DNA of 64,000 nt. It comes from Symsagittifera roscoffensis (taxonomy: Eukaryota; Xenacoelomorpha; Acoela; Convolutidae). The notes under the pieces are model-generated. The model had not been told where the DNA came from and did no database searches. It worked only from the letters and a program-made list of their open reading frames with translations. Each line of letters begins with the position of its first letter. Positions within the stretch are counted from its first letter, which is position 1. Shown in pieces: positions 44,235 to 55,740 of the stretch. Position numbers and translations under genes: made by a program. The stretch is from assembly GCF_963678635.1 (NCBI RefSeq), contig NC_087064.1, forward strand, positions 24,110,539-24,174,538. Direction: 5' to 3'.

Positions 44235-44408
44235 CAGGTTTTCAGAAGTGCGGCGTAGTGAAGACGCAGTAACGCCCTGAGTTCCTGTAGTCTCGACCAC
44301 TCTCCCCCTATTTGCTCGAAGACCGTCTCCCCCATTAGAGTTTCGACATACTCTGGCGTCGTCCAACTGCCCCACCTCGCGTGAACTTTTGGCTCCATTA
44401 GTTGCGGT
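44235..44408 (-). CDS. Probable internal exon of an unidentified gene (58 codons)
   Basis: A G/C-richer island in AT-rich DNA with an acceptor (TTTTGCAATTAG|ACC) and a donor (ACCTG|GTACAA). The exon is 174 bp, a multiple of three with matching phases. The peptide looks like a real soluble domain: WGSWTTPEYVETLMGETVFE and then a helix ending RALLRLHYAALLKTW. I do not recognise the family. The frame continues past the donor for ten codons to a stop, so a terminal exon is also possible. It lies downstream of the receptor gene on the same strand and beside the minisatellite. Confidence 0.4.
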
Positions 44409-44480
44409 CTAATTGCAAAAATAATTCAGTAAATTTTAAAAATAGAAATATCAAGTTAAGGCGATTTAAAAACAATAAAA

Positions 44481-44545
44481 AGGACCAACATACGAGTTGT
44501 TAAACTCATTGTGGAGAACCGCTGTTGTGTGCTTCTGCCCCTGGC
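44481..44545 (+). repeat. Dispersed hairpin element, copy 1
   Basis: AGGACCAACA, then hairpin GAGTTGTTAAACTC, then GGAGAACCGCTGTTGTG. CAACA can pair with TGTTG to close an outer stem. Copy 2 is at 53989-54045, with compensating changes in the hairpin. Confidence 0.5.
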
Positions 44546-46103
44546 TTAGATTTTTTTTTAATTTTCTCTTTCTCAAAAAAGTTAACTTGAAAAACTAGAA
44601 TCCCACGCTTTAAATACTGGAACAGCGAGGACAGGGGCTGATGCAAGTCTCTCGAGAGTTGGTTTGAACTCCCCGAAAAGTAACAAGTGTTTGGTTGTGA
44701 AAACCGGGCCAATGTGTTTTTTATATATATCATAGATTCCTTGCCAAAAAAACAAACGTTTTAGTTGGTGTGCGAGTAGCCCGAATTACCTAAATACAAA
44801 AATATGAAAAGCAATTAAAAATTAGTAATAAATAAAAAAAATAATATGATTTTTTCGAAATTTATTTTTTTAATTTATCCAAAAAAATATCTGGGTCGAA
44901 ATTCTTCAAAAATGAGGATGAATAGTTTCACGACAAATTTATAAAAATTGGGCTTTTTATTATGATCTGACAATAACTGGTATGATATATTTTTATCTAA
45001 AAAATTGAGCTCAACCATCCCACAGGATAAAAAAGTAAACGGTTGCTGAGACTTTCACAGAATTTCCGATCACAGTTACCATTGTTCTATTTTCAATATA
45101 GATTCGAAATGTCGCTTAATTTAATTTCAATAGCAAACAGTTCGGCAGAGTCGTTTCAGAGATATAGAAAACTTTTTAAAAGTTGTTTTAAAATCAGAAT
45201 CATGACTTTTGTAAGTTAATTCTCATGATCTGGATTGGCCGAACAAAAAAAGATTCAGATGGGACTAACTTTGACTTGGGAAATTTGCAGTGACACGAAA
45301 CTTTTTTAGCCCATTTGTATGGCTGGTGCGAACATTTTAGCCAACCTAAAAAATTATGTCGAAAGTCATTGTTCCGATCTGTTCACGATGTGGCTAGGAA
45401 GTATGGCGACCGATCTGTTTTTTTTTCAGTCAGTTTTTGCTATCTCAAAAAACATTCAAAATGAATCAAGTGTGGCATAATGTTTAAGCCCTTTCAGCTA
45501 TGATTTCGATTCAAAAGAACTATTATTATTTTTGAAAAAACTGTGTCGAAAAAATTGATCTTGATTTTTTCTTGTTTTGACTGAGTTTCGAATCTAATTT
45601 TTCTGGGGTTTTTATAATAATTTTACTTATTAGTAATAGCTGATTCATTTGGCTGATTGACCAATTAAATGACCTCTCACACGCTAAAAAAGCAACAAAA
45701 ACCTCTTAAAACATTTAAATTTTGTAATTTTCAATCTTATCTGTATGTTTTAATATTAAAAATCGAGATTCAAACAATTTGTGTTATATTCACAGCAACC
45801 GGCTATCTTTGTTTTAATAGGAAGTTAAAAGGTTATTGACCAGGAATAACATCAACTTCTCACCATCGGAAATCTAGAGAAGAAAAGCATATTGAGCCTA
45901 CAAATAATCGTAAATATATAAATCTATGAAATACTTAACGGAATTATGAAATTGAAACTATGGTTGGAAACTCCTATGCCTAACTAAATTGTAAACTTAC
46001 AATTTCATAGAATGTGTGGTTATAAGTTTCTGACTTAAATTTTTTTTTATTATTATTATTATGATAAAGAATTAAAATGTACCGCGGTAAAGGATTAAAA
46101 TAT
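44546..46103. other. No gene seen
   Basis: AT-rich intergenic sequence downstream of the receptor stop codon. Confidence 0.4.
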
Positions 46104-46317
46104 TTAATTAAAATGTACCGCGGGTTGCTTGTTGCTGCTTGAAATGAGTCGGCGGAATCGGGTGATCGTGTTAGTGAGGTTGTTGCGAAAGTTCCTCCCT
46201 ACGAAAGCGTAGATGATTGGGTTTACGGTACTACCCAAAAAAAAGAGTAGACGACAGAGGAGCGAGCCCAGCAACTCGGCTGTGCTGAATTTATGGTTCT
46301 CGTCCAGCATTCGAACC
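46104..46317 (-). CDS. Class A GPCR, last coding exon (TM7 and C-tail)
   Basis: Acceptor ATTTTTCAG|GGTT at 46318-46320, then one base completing an Arg codon from the previous exon, then 70 codons and a TAA. The exon encodes TM7 with the NPIIY signature (NPxxY) and helix 8 (FVGRNFRNNL), then a short basic tail. This is typical of peptide-type rhodopsin-family receptors of the plasma membrane. Phase agrees with the exon at 50677-50806. The ligand cannot be told from TM6 and TM7 alone. Confidence 0.85.
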
Positions 46318-46599
46318 CTGAAAAATCATGAATTGGATAAGTTTAATAGGCACTAATAACTTTTAATGTGATGATATAGTATGATGTCTGCATCTTATAA
46401 CGTGCAATTTTTCAGTTGCCATTACGTACACTTTTTGAGCTTTCTATTTGGCGTGTGTGTGTGGGTTAGAGGGGGGGGGGGTTGTTTCATACCTTGATCT
46501 AAAGAAAGTTGCTATAAGAGACGCCCCGAATTATACAATTCAGTCCATGGTGGATAGTTACATCTCTAGTAACAAATCTAATCTTTTATTATTAAAACC

Positions 46600-46745
46600 C
46601 TATTTACTCGGCACGCCACAGTTTTGTTACTATTTTATCAGATCCATTTTTGGCTGAACGACGTAAAATATTTCTAAAAGCGCCTTCGGCGCCAATTTAT
46701 ACTAATTTTGAAGGGGTAGCGTGCGCCAAAAAACGCGGTTATTCG
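46600..46745. mobile_element. hAT-like MITE fragment
   Basis: Shares AGATCCATTTTTGGC, AAGCGCCTTCGGCGCC and GCGCCAAAAAACGCG with the complete MITE at 62152-62495. Both ends are missing. Confidence 0.5.
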
Positions 46746-47079
46746 TTTGAACTTTCCAAAAAAATATTTAATATTTGTTATGTTCAGCATAAAACAATTA
46801 AGGTTTACACCACCCCTGGATGAATTCTTGCTATTTTTGCAACATTATACTCAAAACAAAATGTAAACAAAGCTCAGAATTTAGAAATCTGATGTAAAGC
46901 CTCTACAGAGATTAAACTGTTGAAAAAATGGAACTTTTTGCTTAAAGTGATTTACCTAATTTTGATTCTAAAGGTAAATTGGCAAAAAATTTAATGAAAA
47001 GCAAAATGAAAAATTACTACGTTTTTTTTCATATTTTTAAACGAAATTAAAGAAGAAAATACAAGAAAATACACTGTAA

Positions 47080-47960
47080 TTAGTTTCCAGAAAGAAATTG
47101 TGCAGACTGAAGAGCAGGCTGCTTTGAGCAATACAGCACAATTAGTAAAATAAAACAAGCTCACACTAAATGCGGATAAAACAAAATTTTTACTTTTCAG
47201 CAAATCAAACCGGAAAACAAATTAAAACTCGAAACTGTTAACTCAAAAATCAGCCAACTGAGCGAAAAAAAACTTCCAGATAACTTGGAATTCATATAGA
47301 TGAACAGTTGAACTTCGGTGAACACATTGATTTATCGGCAAGAAGTCACGAAGTCTTGCAGAAATTTCTATTTTATAGCTTAAGAAAATTTCTTTCGACC
47401 AAGCACCTTGTAATAACTTTCAAAACTGTCGTGCAGCCTTTTTTACACTATGGCGTTTTGGCGTACGCATCTACAAAGAAGACCAAAGCAGAGTTTTTAG
47501 ATCGACAAGTGAAGCGCTTGTTCAGAATTATCCTAAGAGCAGGTAAATACCAATCAACCCAAAATGAAAGATTGAAAATCAAGTTATTTTGCGAAGTAGC
47601 TCCATTTGGATGAGCTAGTGAAAAGAGTATCTAAAGATCTCAGATGTGAAAGCCCTATTCAAATTTCGAACGAGCTCATTACGGAAAATGAAGAAAACAA
47701 ATTTTCAGGGGTGCGCAGTACTGCATGAAGACTGCCAACAAGAGCACATATAAACCCAAATGAGTCAATTGTTGTTAGGCTAAGAAAAATATTAAACATT
47801 ATTCTAAATTATCACCCTCGAAAACATAAAGGGTTCTTCTGCCCACAGAGTAGATTTATTCAATCATAATTTTCTAGACTGCTACATCCTGGATAACGAA
47901 GAACTCTTACTAAAAATTTGCTCTGAGCTACCTGTGAACGGACCTGTAGGTCCAATGGCG
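47080..47960 (+). pseudogene. Broken non-LTR retrotransposon reverse transcriptase, C-terminal part
   Basis: Translation in shifting frames gives LTLNADKTKFLLFS, then LGIHIDEQLNFGEHI, then an open stretch (47308-47613) with FKTVVQPFLHYGVLAYAS and LDRQVKRLFRII. This is the usual order after the RT catalytic site in CR1/L2/Jockey-type LINEs. Frameshifts and stops show it is dead. It lies antisense inside the GPCR intron. Confidence 0.75.
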
Positions 47961-48699
47961 CTCTCTTAGGCAGTAAAAATTTTTGGCGTGTTTTGTAAAT
48001 TTACTAACTACCCACAATTGAATTGCCTGAAAATAATTTTTTATCAATATATCAAACGCTTAAATTAGAAGTGATTATTTTTCTCTCGTAGCCATCCATA
48101 GAGATGACAGAGTTTTTGGTTACTTTTTTGGACAAATTCATCTCATTTACGTATAAACATGGTGGTAACTTTTTTCTCATTGGGCTTGGCGACAATAGAA
48201 TCTAAAAAATTGCAAGAAAATCATCCTGCACACTGTTTTTTCGAATAATACTTAGTTGATGCTGCGAGGTTTAAAATGTCACAGAGTGCAGTAAGGACAC
48301 TTGATATTTTGCTCCGTTTTGTTCCTCAGCAAAACTTTAGCTAAATTATCAATTCGGCGTCAATTTCTAAAAAAAAATAAACGCTTAAGTGATCTGATTT
48401 CCGCTTGAAAACACTTGCATCTCAGACATTCGATTTACATGGTTCAGTATGAAGCTAGTGATGAAACATCGGTCTTTCTTATCATAATCTTGGGTAGTAA
48501 CTAAAATTAAGGAGCCGTTGTAGTTATAATTTTGCTATAAGTAAAAGGCTATTAGCTATAGAAGACATGCCCGCATGCAGTTTCAAGCGTTAATTATGGA
48601 TTATATTACAATTTTAGTACCAGTCTTATTAAAATTGAGAGACAATCGATTTTATTCAACTAATAATTTATTAAAATCTCTTTCTTAAGATCAAGTTAT

Positions 48700-49470
48700 T
48701 TTTAATTTTAATCCATTATAATCGATTATAATCAATTATTTAGTCGTCTGTTTTTGATACAATTAGAATCGATTATAAGTGATTATAATCCATTATTTTC
48801 ATTCAAATTTCTAATACATTAGTTTTGCACAAAAGTCCATTATAATCGATTATAATTGATTATAATCCCTTTTGTTTGTCCATTTCGAAGTTGCATCTAA
48901 ATTGCGTATATTTTATGCTTTTTGTAGACGCTGGTTCCTATGAAAAATGAGAAAAATGTTTTGAAAGTTTTCCAATCAATTCAATTTTATAAGGTTTTTT
49001 TTTCATTTCTTCCCCGTTAGAGTTGTTTTGTGATGCATATTTTAAGCTTTTTAAACACTAAAACATCAGCAAAATGATTTAGTTTCATGATTGATTCGGG
49101 AGATTTATTTTTCTTCTACCGCGGGAATCTTTCCACTAATATGAAAGGGTCTCTATGAAACTTCTGTTTCGAGGTAAAACTTTGTGTTCAGATGAACCAA
49201 GGTGTTCAAGAGATCTCTCTTTTAGAGATTTTCTTTTTGACACAAAATAATAAGCGATAACATATAATTCGAATATAGTTTTGAACTGACAAAATTTTGG
49301 CAAAATAAGAGGTTATAATTGATTATAATTGATTCTAAGTGTTTTTTTGTAAGAACTATAAACAATTATAATCAAATATAAATCCTTTAAACACCTGTTT
49401 TTGATAATTATAATCAGTTATAATTGTCAAAAAATCATCGTAATAATCCGTTATAATCGATTATTTACGC
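48700..49470. repeat. ATTATAATCGATTATAAT palindromic cluster
   Basis: Roughly twenty copies of TTATAATC/GATTATAA half-sites in two groups (48710-48870 and 49310-49470), many joined as ATTATAATCGATTATAAT. These are perfect or near-perfect palindromes. Confidence 0.7.
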
Positions 49471-49999
49471 CTAAACTTGGATGCGGGTAAGAACTTAATC
49501 TCAAAGGTTGCCTTTCTGAAATACGAAAAGTCATTTAAAAATGTAATTTCTGCAAATTGTAGATGAACTATGAAAAGCTATCCGACCATATCACGCCTAA
49601 CACATAACTGCCTAAACTATTTTGTTGAGCGAAGCTCTTTTCAGCAACTCAAGTCCACTCAATTGCGCATTGAAGTTTCACGTGGCACCACTATTGCATC
49701 CAAAATCGGTCAGCATGTAGTAGACCTGAAGCTAGAGGTCATGCGAGAGCTCTTTAATGGCAGGGGGACGAATGCAAGACTTGACGATCTCAAAAAGAAC
49801 GCCCTACTTCTATGCTAAGTGTACCCGTACTGGAGTTTCATGGATAAAAAATATATTGCATTTCCGTCTCCATAAAACTTCTAAAAAAATTGATCATAAC
49901 CCATTTAAAATGGATTATGATTATGCTGCTTTTCTGAGCAGCAACATTTTTCTTTTGTACTATTTTGAGATATCTATGTTTGGCTGACTGAACTTAAAA

Positions 50000-50266
50000 T
50001 ATTTTTAAAGGCGCCTTTGGCGCCAATCTATCCTAATTTTGAGGGGGGAATGCGCGCCAAAAAAACGCGATTTTTTTCGAAATTTTTCAAAAAGTGCCTA
50101 AAAGCGCAGAAAAGTGCGGCGCAGAAAATTTCATCAAATTAGAACCTTTATAGTGGTTTTGGAGAGCAGAAAATCAATTTGGTTGACCTAAAAAATAAAT
50201 CAAAATTGTTTCGAAAATCCGCCCCCCCCCCCTCCCCTCGAGAAAATCTTCTTAGATCCGCACTTG
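50000..50266 (-). mobile_element. hAT-like MITE, partial
   Basis: Contains AGGCGCCTTTGGCGCC and GCGCGCCAAAAAAACGCG, then CCTCGAGAAAATCTTC and a degraded terminal GATCCGCACTTG. It matches the inverted orientation of the copy at 62152-62495. Confidence 0.55.
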
Positions 50267-50676
50267 ATTCATCGTCAATATTTTTTTGTGAAAATCTGTA
50301 CATGAAACCCCTGAAAATCATTTAAAGCCAGTTATTACTACTAAATTTAAGTTTCCAGTTAACTCTTTCTGGAATTCGAAGTTTTCGACTTTTTTTGATC
50401 ATAAGAAACACAGTGTAAAGATCAACTTTTTGGTTAACATAGTGTGACTGCAAAAATAGTAATATGTTCAAAGCATCTTTCATTTAGTAAGGACAACTTT
50501 GAAGACTTATCGAAAAAAAAATTCCTTTATTTTTGTCAAAACCTGCCCTCTTATAAGGTTTTTCAGGAATTTCATTGGTAGATGCATCTGGTTTTTGAAT
50601 GAGATTGAAAGAATTGGAGTGTTAATGGGGTGCTGGCTGTTAGACGAAGTTGATGGTTTGAATGGGGTATTGTTAC

Positions 50677-50806
50677 CTGATGATGAAGTTGATGGTGTGA
50701 ATGGGGGTCCAAATGATGATGAAGCAGAGAGTGATGATGGACACCATGAAAGTCACCCTTTTCCTCCTCCTCATCAACAGCTCCCGATTGCCCACGTTCT
50801 CGGTCA
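50677..50806 (-). CDS. Class A GPCR, exon with third loop and TM6
   Basis: Acceptor with a long pyrimidine-rich tract (TTTGTTGTAG|TGACC) and donor CATCAG|GTAACA. The exon is 130 bp: two bases, 42 codons, two bases. It encodes the end of the third cytoplasmic loop (ENVGNRELLMRRRKR) and TM6 (VTFMVSIITLCFIIIWTPIH), with Trp-x-Pro in the usual place. The two trailing bases join the single first base of the next exon to make Arg. Upstream exons (TM1-TM5) were not found in the 13 kb to the right and may lie outside the window. Confidence 0.85.
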
Positions 50807-50949
50807 CTACAACAAACAAAACAACAACAAAATTAACAAAAATAACAATAAGGCCAAGATTGATCCCCGCCAAGGTCCTTTTTGTCCATGCAGCTGATTG
50901 ATGGACACCAATTTTATGAAAAAGAAACCGAATGATCCCAAAACAAAAC
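50807..50949 (-). other. Upstream intron edge of the GPCR
   Basis: T/G-rich on the minus strand (TTTTGTTGTTGTTTTGTTTG), providing the pyrimidine tract for the TM6 exon. Confidence 0.6.
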
Positions 50950-51429
50950 AAAATTGCTCATATCAGGGCAAAATCTTGAATGTTTCGACAGCCTTTTTAG
51001 GTCTATGGAGCAGTAACTACATGAAAAAATTAAATGTAATAAATAAAATGAAAACAAAAATTAAAGAGAAGTACAAAGTGATAGATTTTGCTCATATTAA
51101 CAAATCAATCATGGCAAATAAGCTTCCTTCAACCAATTTGGATCGATTTCTAAGACGGATTAAATATCCGCATACGCATTACTAGCGCGAAATATATCGT
51201 GCGTTAATTTGTTCCAAATTGGCCAAAATGTCAATCTTTAAATCCCCCTAACTTTACGAAAAATGATCACCGGTGATGAAATTTTCAAATTTAATTTTAG
51301 GATAGCAATAACTTTTGAATGATATTAAAAATTCCGCCAAAAATGACTAGTTAAAGAGTCAAAATTTATCTGGCGAAAAAACCACCACCGCACAAGTAGT
51401 CCGTTACTTTCAGTGAGAAAGTCGGAATA
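50950..51429 (-). mobile_element. HINE-like element
   Basis: Minus-strand copy: the 3' hairpin end is at the left (TGCTCATATCAGGGC) and the 5' end at the right (inverse of ATTCCGACTTTC). More diverged than the 11.4-kb copy. Confidence 0.55.
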
Positions 51430-51431
51430 AT

Positions 51432-51942
51432 AACAAGACTGCTTGTATCAGGGCGAAGCCCTGAATGTTCCGACTGCCTTTTCAGGTCTATGGAGCAATA
51501 ATAGCATGAAAAAATTAAATTGAATTTTTTTTTAATTTGAGATTTTTTGTGAAAATTATCCCCCCACACGCCATATAAAACACAAGGTGATAAATTTCGC
51601 TCTTAGTAACACGTCAATTATGGCAACTAAGCTTCCTTCAACCAATTTGGAACAATTTCTAATGCGGAATAAATCTCCGCTTACGCGTTAACAGCGCGAA
51701 ATATATCGAGCGTTAATTGTTTCATATTGGCCAAAATGGCAATCTTTAAACTCCTATAACTTTGCAAAAAAATGATGACAGGTGAAATATCTTTTCAAAT
51801 TTAAGCTCAAGACAACAAAGCCTTTTGAGTGATATAAGAAAAAGTTTGTCAAAAATGGCTTGTTAAAAAGTAGAAACTTGTCTGAAGAAAAAAACCCACC
51901 CCGAGCACAAATCTTCCGTTACTTTCGTTACAAGCGAACAAT
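51432..51942 (-). mobile_element. HINE-like element
   Basis: Good minus-strand copy with AACAAGACTGCTTGTATCAG and GGGCGAAGCCCTG at the left. It is inserted directly against the neighbouring copy. Confidence 0.65.
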
Positions 51943-51954
51943 AAGCCAAACTGT

Positions 51955-52479
51955 TTTCAAGATTGGTTTTCAAAACCCTGAATGTTCCGACTGTCCCTTA
52001 ATTCATCTCGGACAGTTTTTGGGAAAAAAATATTAAAAACCTATACATTTTGGTCAATATCAAAAGATGAAATTTTGAGTCGTACGAAATTAATACGACC
52101 AGTTAGCTAGCCTCAATTCAATTTGGAGCAATTTTGTTGTGCGGGATATTTCGTCACGCATAAATAATTCACATTACGCACCCAGCATTCTTAATAAACT
52201 CTTCAAAGCGCGCATAATTTAGTCCAGAACATGACCAACTTGGCAACATTCAGATGCTCAAAATTTTACAAACAAAACTGAGGTAAAAAAATCTTTTTAA
52301 ATTTGAACTCAGGTAAAAAATCTCTTTTGGGTAACTTTTTTTTGAAATTTGAAGTCGATGTTTTTAATGTAGTACAAAAAACTTTGTTGAAAACTATTAC
52401 TTCGATCGGCGAAAAGTGACAGATTAAAAGAAACCACACCGAGCATAAATCTTCCGTTTTCTTCGAAAGTCGGAACAAT
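51955..52479 (-). mobile_element. HINE-like element, diverged
   Basis: ACCCTGAATGTTCCGACTG at the left end and CTTCGAAAGTCGGAACAA at the right end; the interior is weakly alike. Confidence 0.5.
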
Positions 52480-53480
52480 AAGTCGGCACACATTAAAATA
52501 TCAAAGTCACAACCACGGAATGACTTAGGGAGGGGGCGTGTGTCTCGATCATTGCACATATTCAATTCCTCAACCGAACTAACTCGGTTACTAACCGCGT
52601 TACTTTATTGGAAAATCGGAAGAAACAAACGTTTAAAAGAGAAATTTTCAATGATCAATTGTATTCATGAGTTTTTGCAGTCAATTGAATTCCTTTGAAA
52701 TTCGCTCAGGGGGTTTTAGGTGAAGATTTGTGATTGTGAGTTAAAAAAGACAAAAAAAACTACCTTGTGTATTTTAGCTAGAATACTGATTGGAAAATGG
52801 AGTTTTATAGAATTCGAATTGAAGTTTTGTAGTTAAATCTTTTGAACAACAAAATCGAGTCTACTTCAATAAAAGGCATGGACAGAAACAGCACTGCAAT
52901 AATCCCACACCAGCTAAGGCATGGCCATTTAGTGACAGTGAACTGCTAGCCAATTTTTTTTGAATAAAAAAAACAAATAATAAAGGAAAATGATCTGCGA
53001 CGAATTTTGCTTTCTCAAATGCTACAAAGTGACGCCTGCGACCAATTCTCGCTTGCTGCGATTTTTCACCTCACGGACAAAGCGTAATTGGGTAAAACAT
53101 AGTCTGAAAATCAGATGGCGGTATTTTGGAAAGGCTATTTCAAACTTTAAGACACTCTGAAAAAACTACATTTCCTAAAGTGATCAAATTTAAAAATAAG
53201 TTTGAAAATGCAAAAAACAACACGTCAATCATATTTTCGAGGATGTTAAGCAAGTTTTGCGACATTTGGTCGCCCCGCTGAAAAATGGGATATCTGTCCT
53301 TTCGCAGAGAAATAGAGATTAAAAACAGTTCAAAGGAATACAGTCAAATTTTGATTGTTTGTTTAGAAGCAAAACACTCTTTCGGCTGATTACGTATGCA
53401 AAGTGGCACTTAATTGTGAGTGCTAAAAGCTTGACTAATTAATTTTTTGTAATTTTTTTTATTAGACTCTGATAAAAATG
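52480..53480. other. No gene seen
   Basis: AT-rich, without ORFs of note or clear repeats. Confidence 0.4.
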
Positions 53481-53890
53481 AACAAGACTGCTTGTATCAG
53501 GTCGAAGCCCTGAATGCTCCGACTGCCATTGAATTGGTCTCGAATAGTTTTTGACGAATTGAATATTGGCAAAACTATCAATTTTAGACCGTTAAAGTAA
53601 AAATTCAGGCGTGAGAATTTGAGTCGTGTTTGGAATTGATAAAACTAATTAGCTGCTTCGTTTCAATTTCAAACGATTTTGTAGTGCGGGATAACTCTCA
53701 AGGTGTAAAATAAAAACGAGATTTTTAGACAGCCTTGTGGCAAGTTACTATAGTGTTGTACACACCCGCCTGGGCATATGCAGAACAAGCGATCAACCCA
53801 ACGAGAGATAAGAGCCTTTTGTGCAGTTGGTTTGGAAAAAAAATCAACCCGAGCGTATATGTTTCTCACATTCTTCGAAAATCGGAACAA
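53481..53890 (-). mobile_element. HINE-like element
   Basis: Begins AACAAGACTGCTTGTATCAG and ends with the inverse of GTTCCGATTTTCGAAG; interior partly deleted. Confidence 0.55.
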
Positions 53891-53988
53891 TAAAGATTTT
53901 CCTCAGTCAATTTTTAGTCAAATTTCATATATTAAATTAATTAAGTCAAATTTATCTTAATTAATTAAGACCATTTATCCACGGGGGA

Positions 53989-54045
53989 AAGGACCAACAC
54001 AAGAGCTGTACAGCTCATCACGGCGAACCTCTGTTGTGCCCCTGT
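53989..54045 (+). repeat. Dispersed hairpin element, copy 2
   Basis: AGGACCAACA, then the perfect palindrome GAGCTGTACAGCTC, then GGCGAACCTCTGTTGTG. Compared with 44481-44545, both arms of the hairpin changed together. Confidence 0.5.
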
Positions 54046-54179
54046 TTAAGAACTACATGCAATTTTTTTGGTTATTTTTCTGGGCTGGGTAATGTTGCTT
54101 ATTTGTTATGGTGATGTTACTTGTTTTGGTGCGGAGTCCTTCAAATTGAAAAATAGTGTCTAAGAAAAAAATCCTCATC

Positions 54180-55625
54180 TTTGGACTAGAAAGGAAACAG
54201 ACAATAACACTGACGCCATTCCGTGATGGAGAACTTCAGAAGAAGTCTTTTAGTCCACCAGCAAAATTAAAAACTAATCATGACTAAATTTGAGGTGGTA
54301 TAAAACTGTTAATGCCTGAAGATCAGGAAAACTGGCAAAGCAGCTCATAAGCCACCAATAGAAGGGCAAACTGACTGCAAAAGCAATGTGGGTATCACTG
54401 CAGCCACTACACAACAGAAAGAATGTACAGATGCGAAGTAAAATGAAGCAGCTGCTTTTTGCGTCGCAAACTCGTGATCTGTTATCTGAGTTTAAACGCA
54501 TATGGTTCGACCAAAATCATCCCACTGGAACCTAATGCGAACGACAGTAAAGCGACAATAAAAAACTTTTGGGAGGATTGGACACCATTACCCGAGAAAA
54601 TCTCAATGGAGCAAGCGGACCCATGGCATTGCTGGAGAGCCTGGTCGAAAAGAAAACTTTGTTTGAGATCTGGTATCAAAATTGGAAAGTATGCTATTGG
54701 CGAAACTTACCAAGGGTTCACATGAGAGAAAAACAAGTCCGTAGGAAAACAACCAGGTTAGAAAACATAAAGCAGCTAAAAAACAGAATCCAATCGGGAA
54801 AATACACCGAAACAAAGAAGAATAAATTGAGAACGAAAAGAATGAAGAAAGCAGAAAAAGCAGCAAACATTACCAAAATCGAGACGACCAAAAGAAATCG
54901 AGTTAAGCACAGCGAGACAGCGAGGCCATACTCTTTGAAGTGGATCAAAATTGGTTGATCCCCGTTAACTACATAAATCAAAACATCATGCTATTCAGGA
55001 TCACAGACAGAACTCTGAAGGGACGCTAGCCAGGCCATAATAGCTGACCACTTGTTCTTGGACCGATTGGTCTGCATCACATGGTGGACCGACTGATGCT
55101 CCGAGTAAGGAAGTTGAGGCTACGAGGGAAAACCAAAGCAATGAAGAAGAGGCGCAAACGACAAAAGCTCAGAGGTTGACACTATTACAGCCGGGAAAGA
55201 TTTTTAAAAAACCACGAAGTTTTGAAGCAAAAAGGGTTTGAAGCAAAAGAAAGCCAAAAAATTTAGAAAAAAAAATTTCGAGTGTCAGCAACATCATAAA
55301 CGACAAACAAAACAAGCAAGGAACCTATCAATAAAAGTCTGGACATTCATAAGAAGCTGCGGCGGAACAGCCTGAATATTCCTAAAAAGACTGAACAAAA
55401 AGCAGGATATCGCACATCTTTTCCTGTTAGAACGCAATACAATTGTTGCAATTGTACTTGGGGGACGCGAAGGGATAAGGAACAAAGTACATGACAGCGA
55501 ATGATTGATAGCAATCGGGGGACACCGAATGGTCGAATTGTTCAAGTGGAGAAGAGGTTGGTGGCGAACACCAAGGAAATCTCAGGAGGAGATTCAAAAG
55601 TACAACAATGGCGAGTAAGAAAAAC
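54180..55625 (+). mobile_element. Unclassified G/C-richer block, possibly a decayed retroelement
   Basis: This block has a different base composition from its neighbours and short overlapping plus-strand ORFs (54459-54725 and 54569-54958). The second is very basic with a Lys/Arg-rich helix, as in some ORF1 proteins. It begins soon after the hairpin element and ends in a direct repeat. No reverse transcriptase or transposase motif was recognised, so the call is weak. Confidence 0.3.
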
Positions 55626-55629
55626 TTAA

Positions 55630-55740
55630 ACAGGATATAAACACATATCAAATTATATTTATTGTTTTTTATTCGTCTTTATTGTTATCAGGATAAAAAC
55701 ACATATCAAATTATATTTATTGTTTTATTTATTCTTTATT
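55630..55740 (+). repeat. Direct repeat pair of ~50 bp
   Basis: CAGGATATAAACACATATCA and CAGGATAAAAACACATATCA each begin a unit continuing AATTATATTTATTGTTTT, at about 55632 and 55689. Confidence 0.8.

Larger units (their letters stand above)
46318..50676 (-). other. GPCR intron (4.36 kb) filled with mobile-element debris
   Basis: GT...AG intron between the TM6 and TM7 exons (donor CATCAG|GTAACA). It contains hAT-like fragments, a broken non-LTR retrotransposon on the opposite strand, and a block of ATTATAATCGATTATAAT motifs. No other coding signal is convincing. Confidence 0.75.

Noticed and set aside
49570-49818. 82-codon plus-strand ORF, fairly G/C-rich
   Set aside because: No recognised domain. 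A preceding AAATTGTAG acceptor would put a stop in frame. It may be transposon debris.
50939-54000. Upstream GPCR exons (TM1-TM5) in this interval
   Set aside because: Hydrophobic minus-strand ORFs here fall inside HINE-like repeats and lack splice sites or receptor motifs.
53989-54045. HDV-like or hammerhead ribozyme in the hairpin element
   Set aside because: GGCGAA looks like part of an HDV-type core, but copy 1 has GGAGAA and the required pairings are missing; no CUGANGA/GAAA core for a hammerhead.
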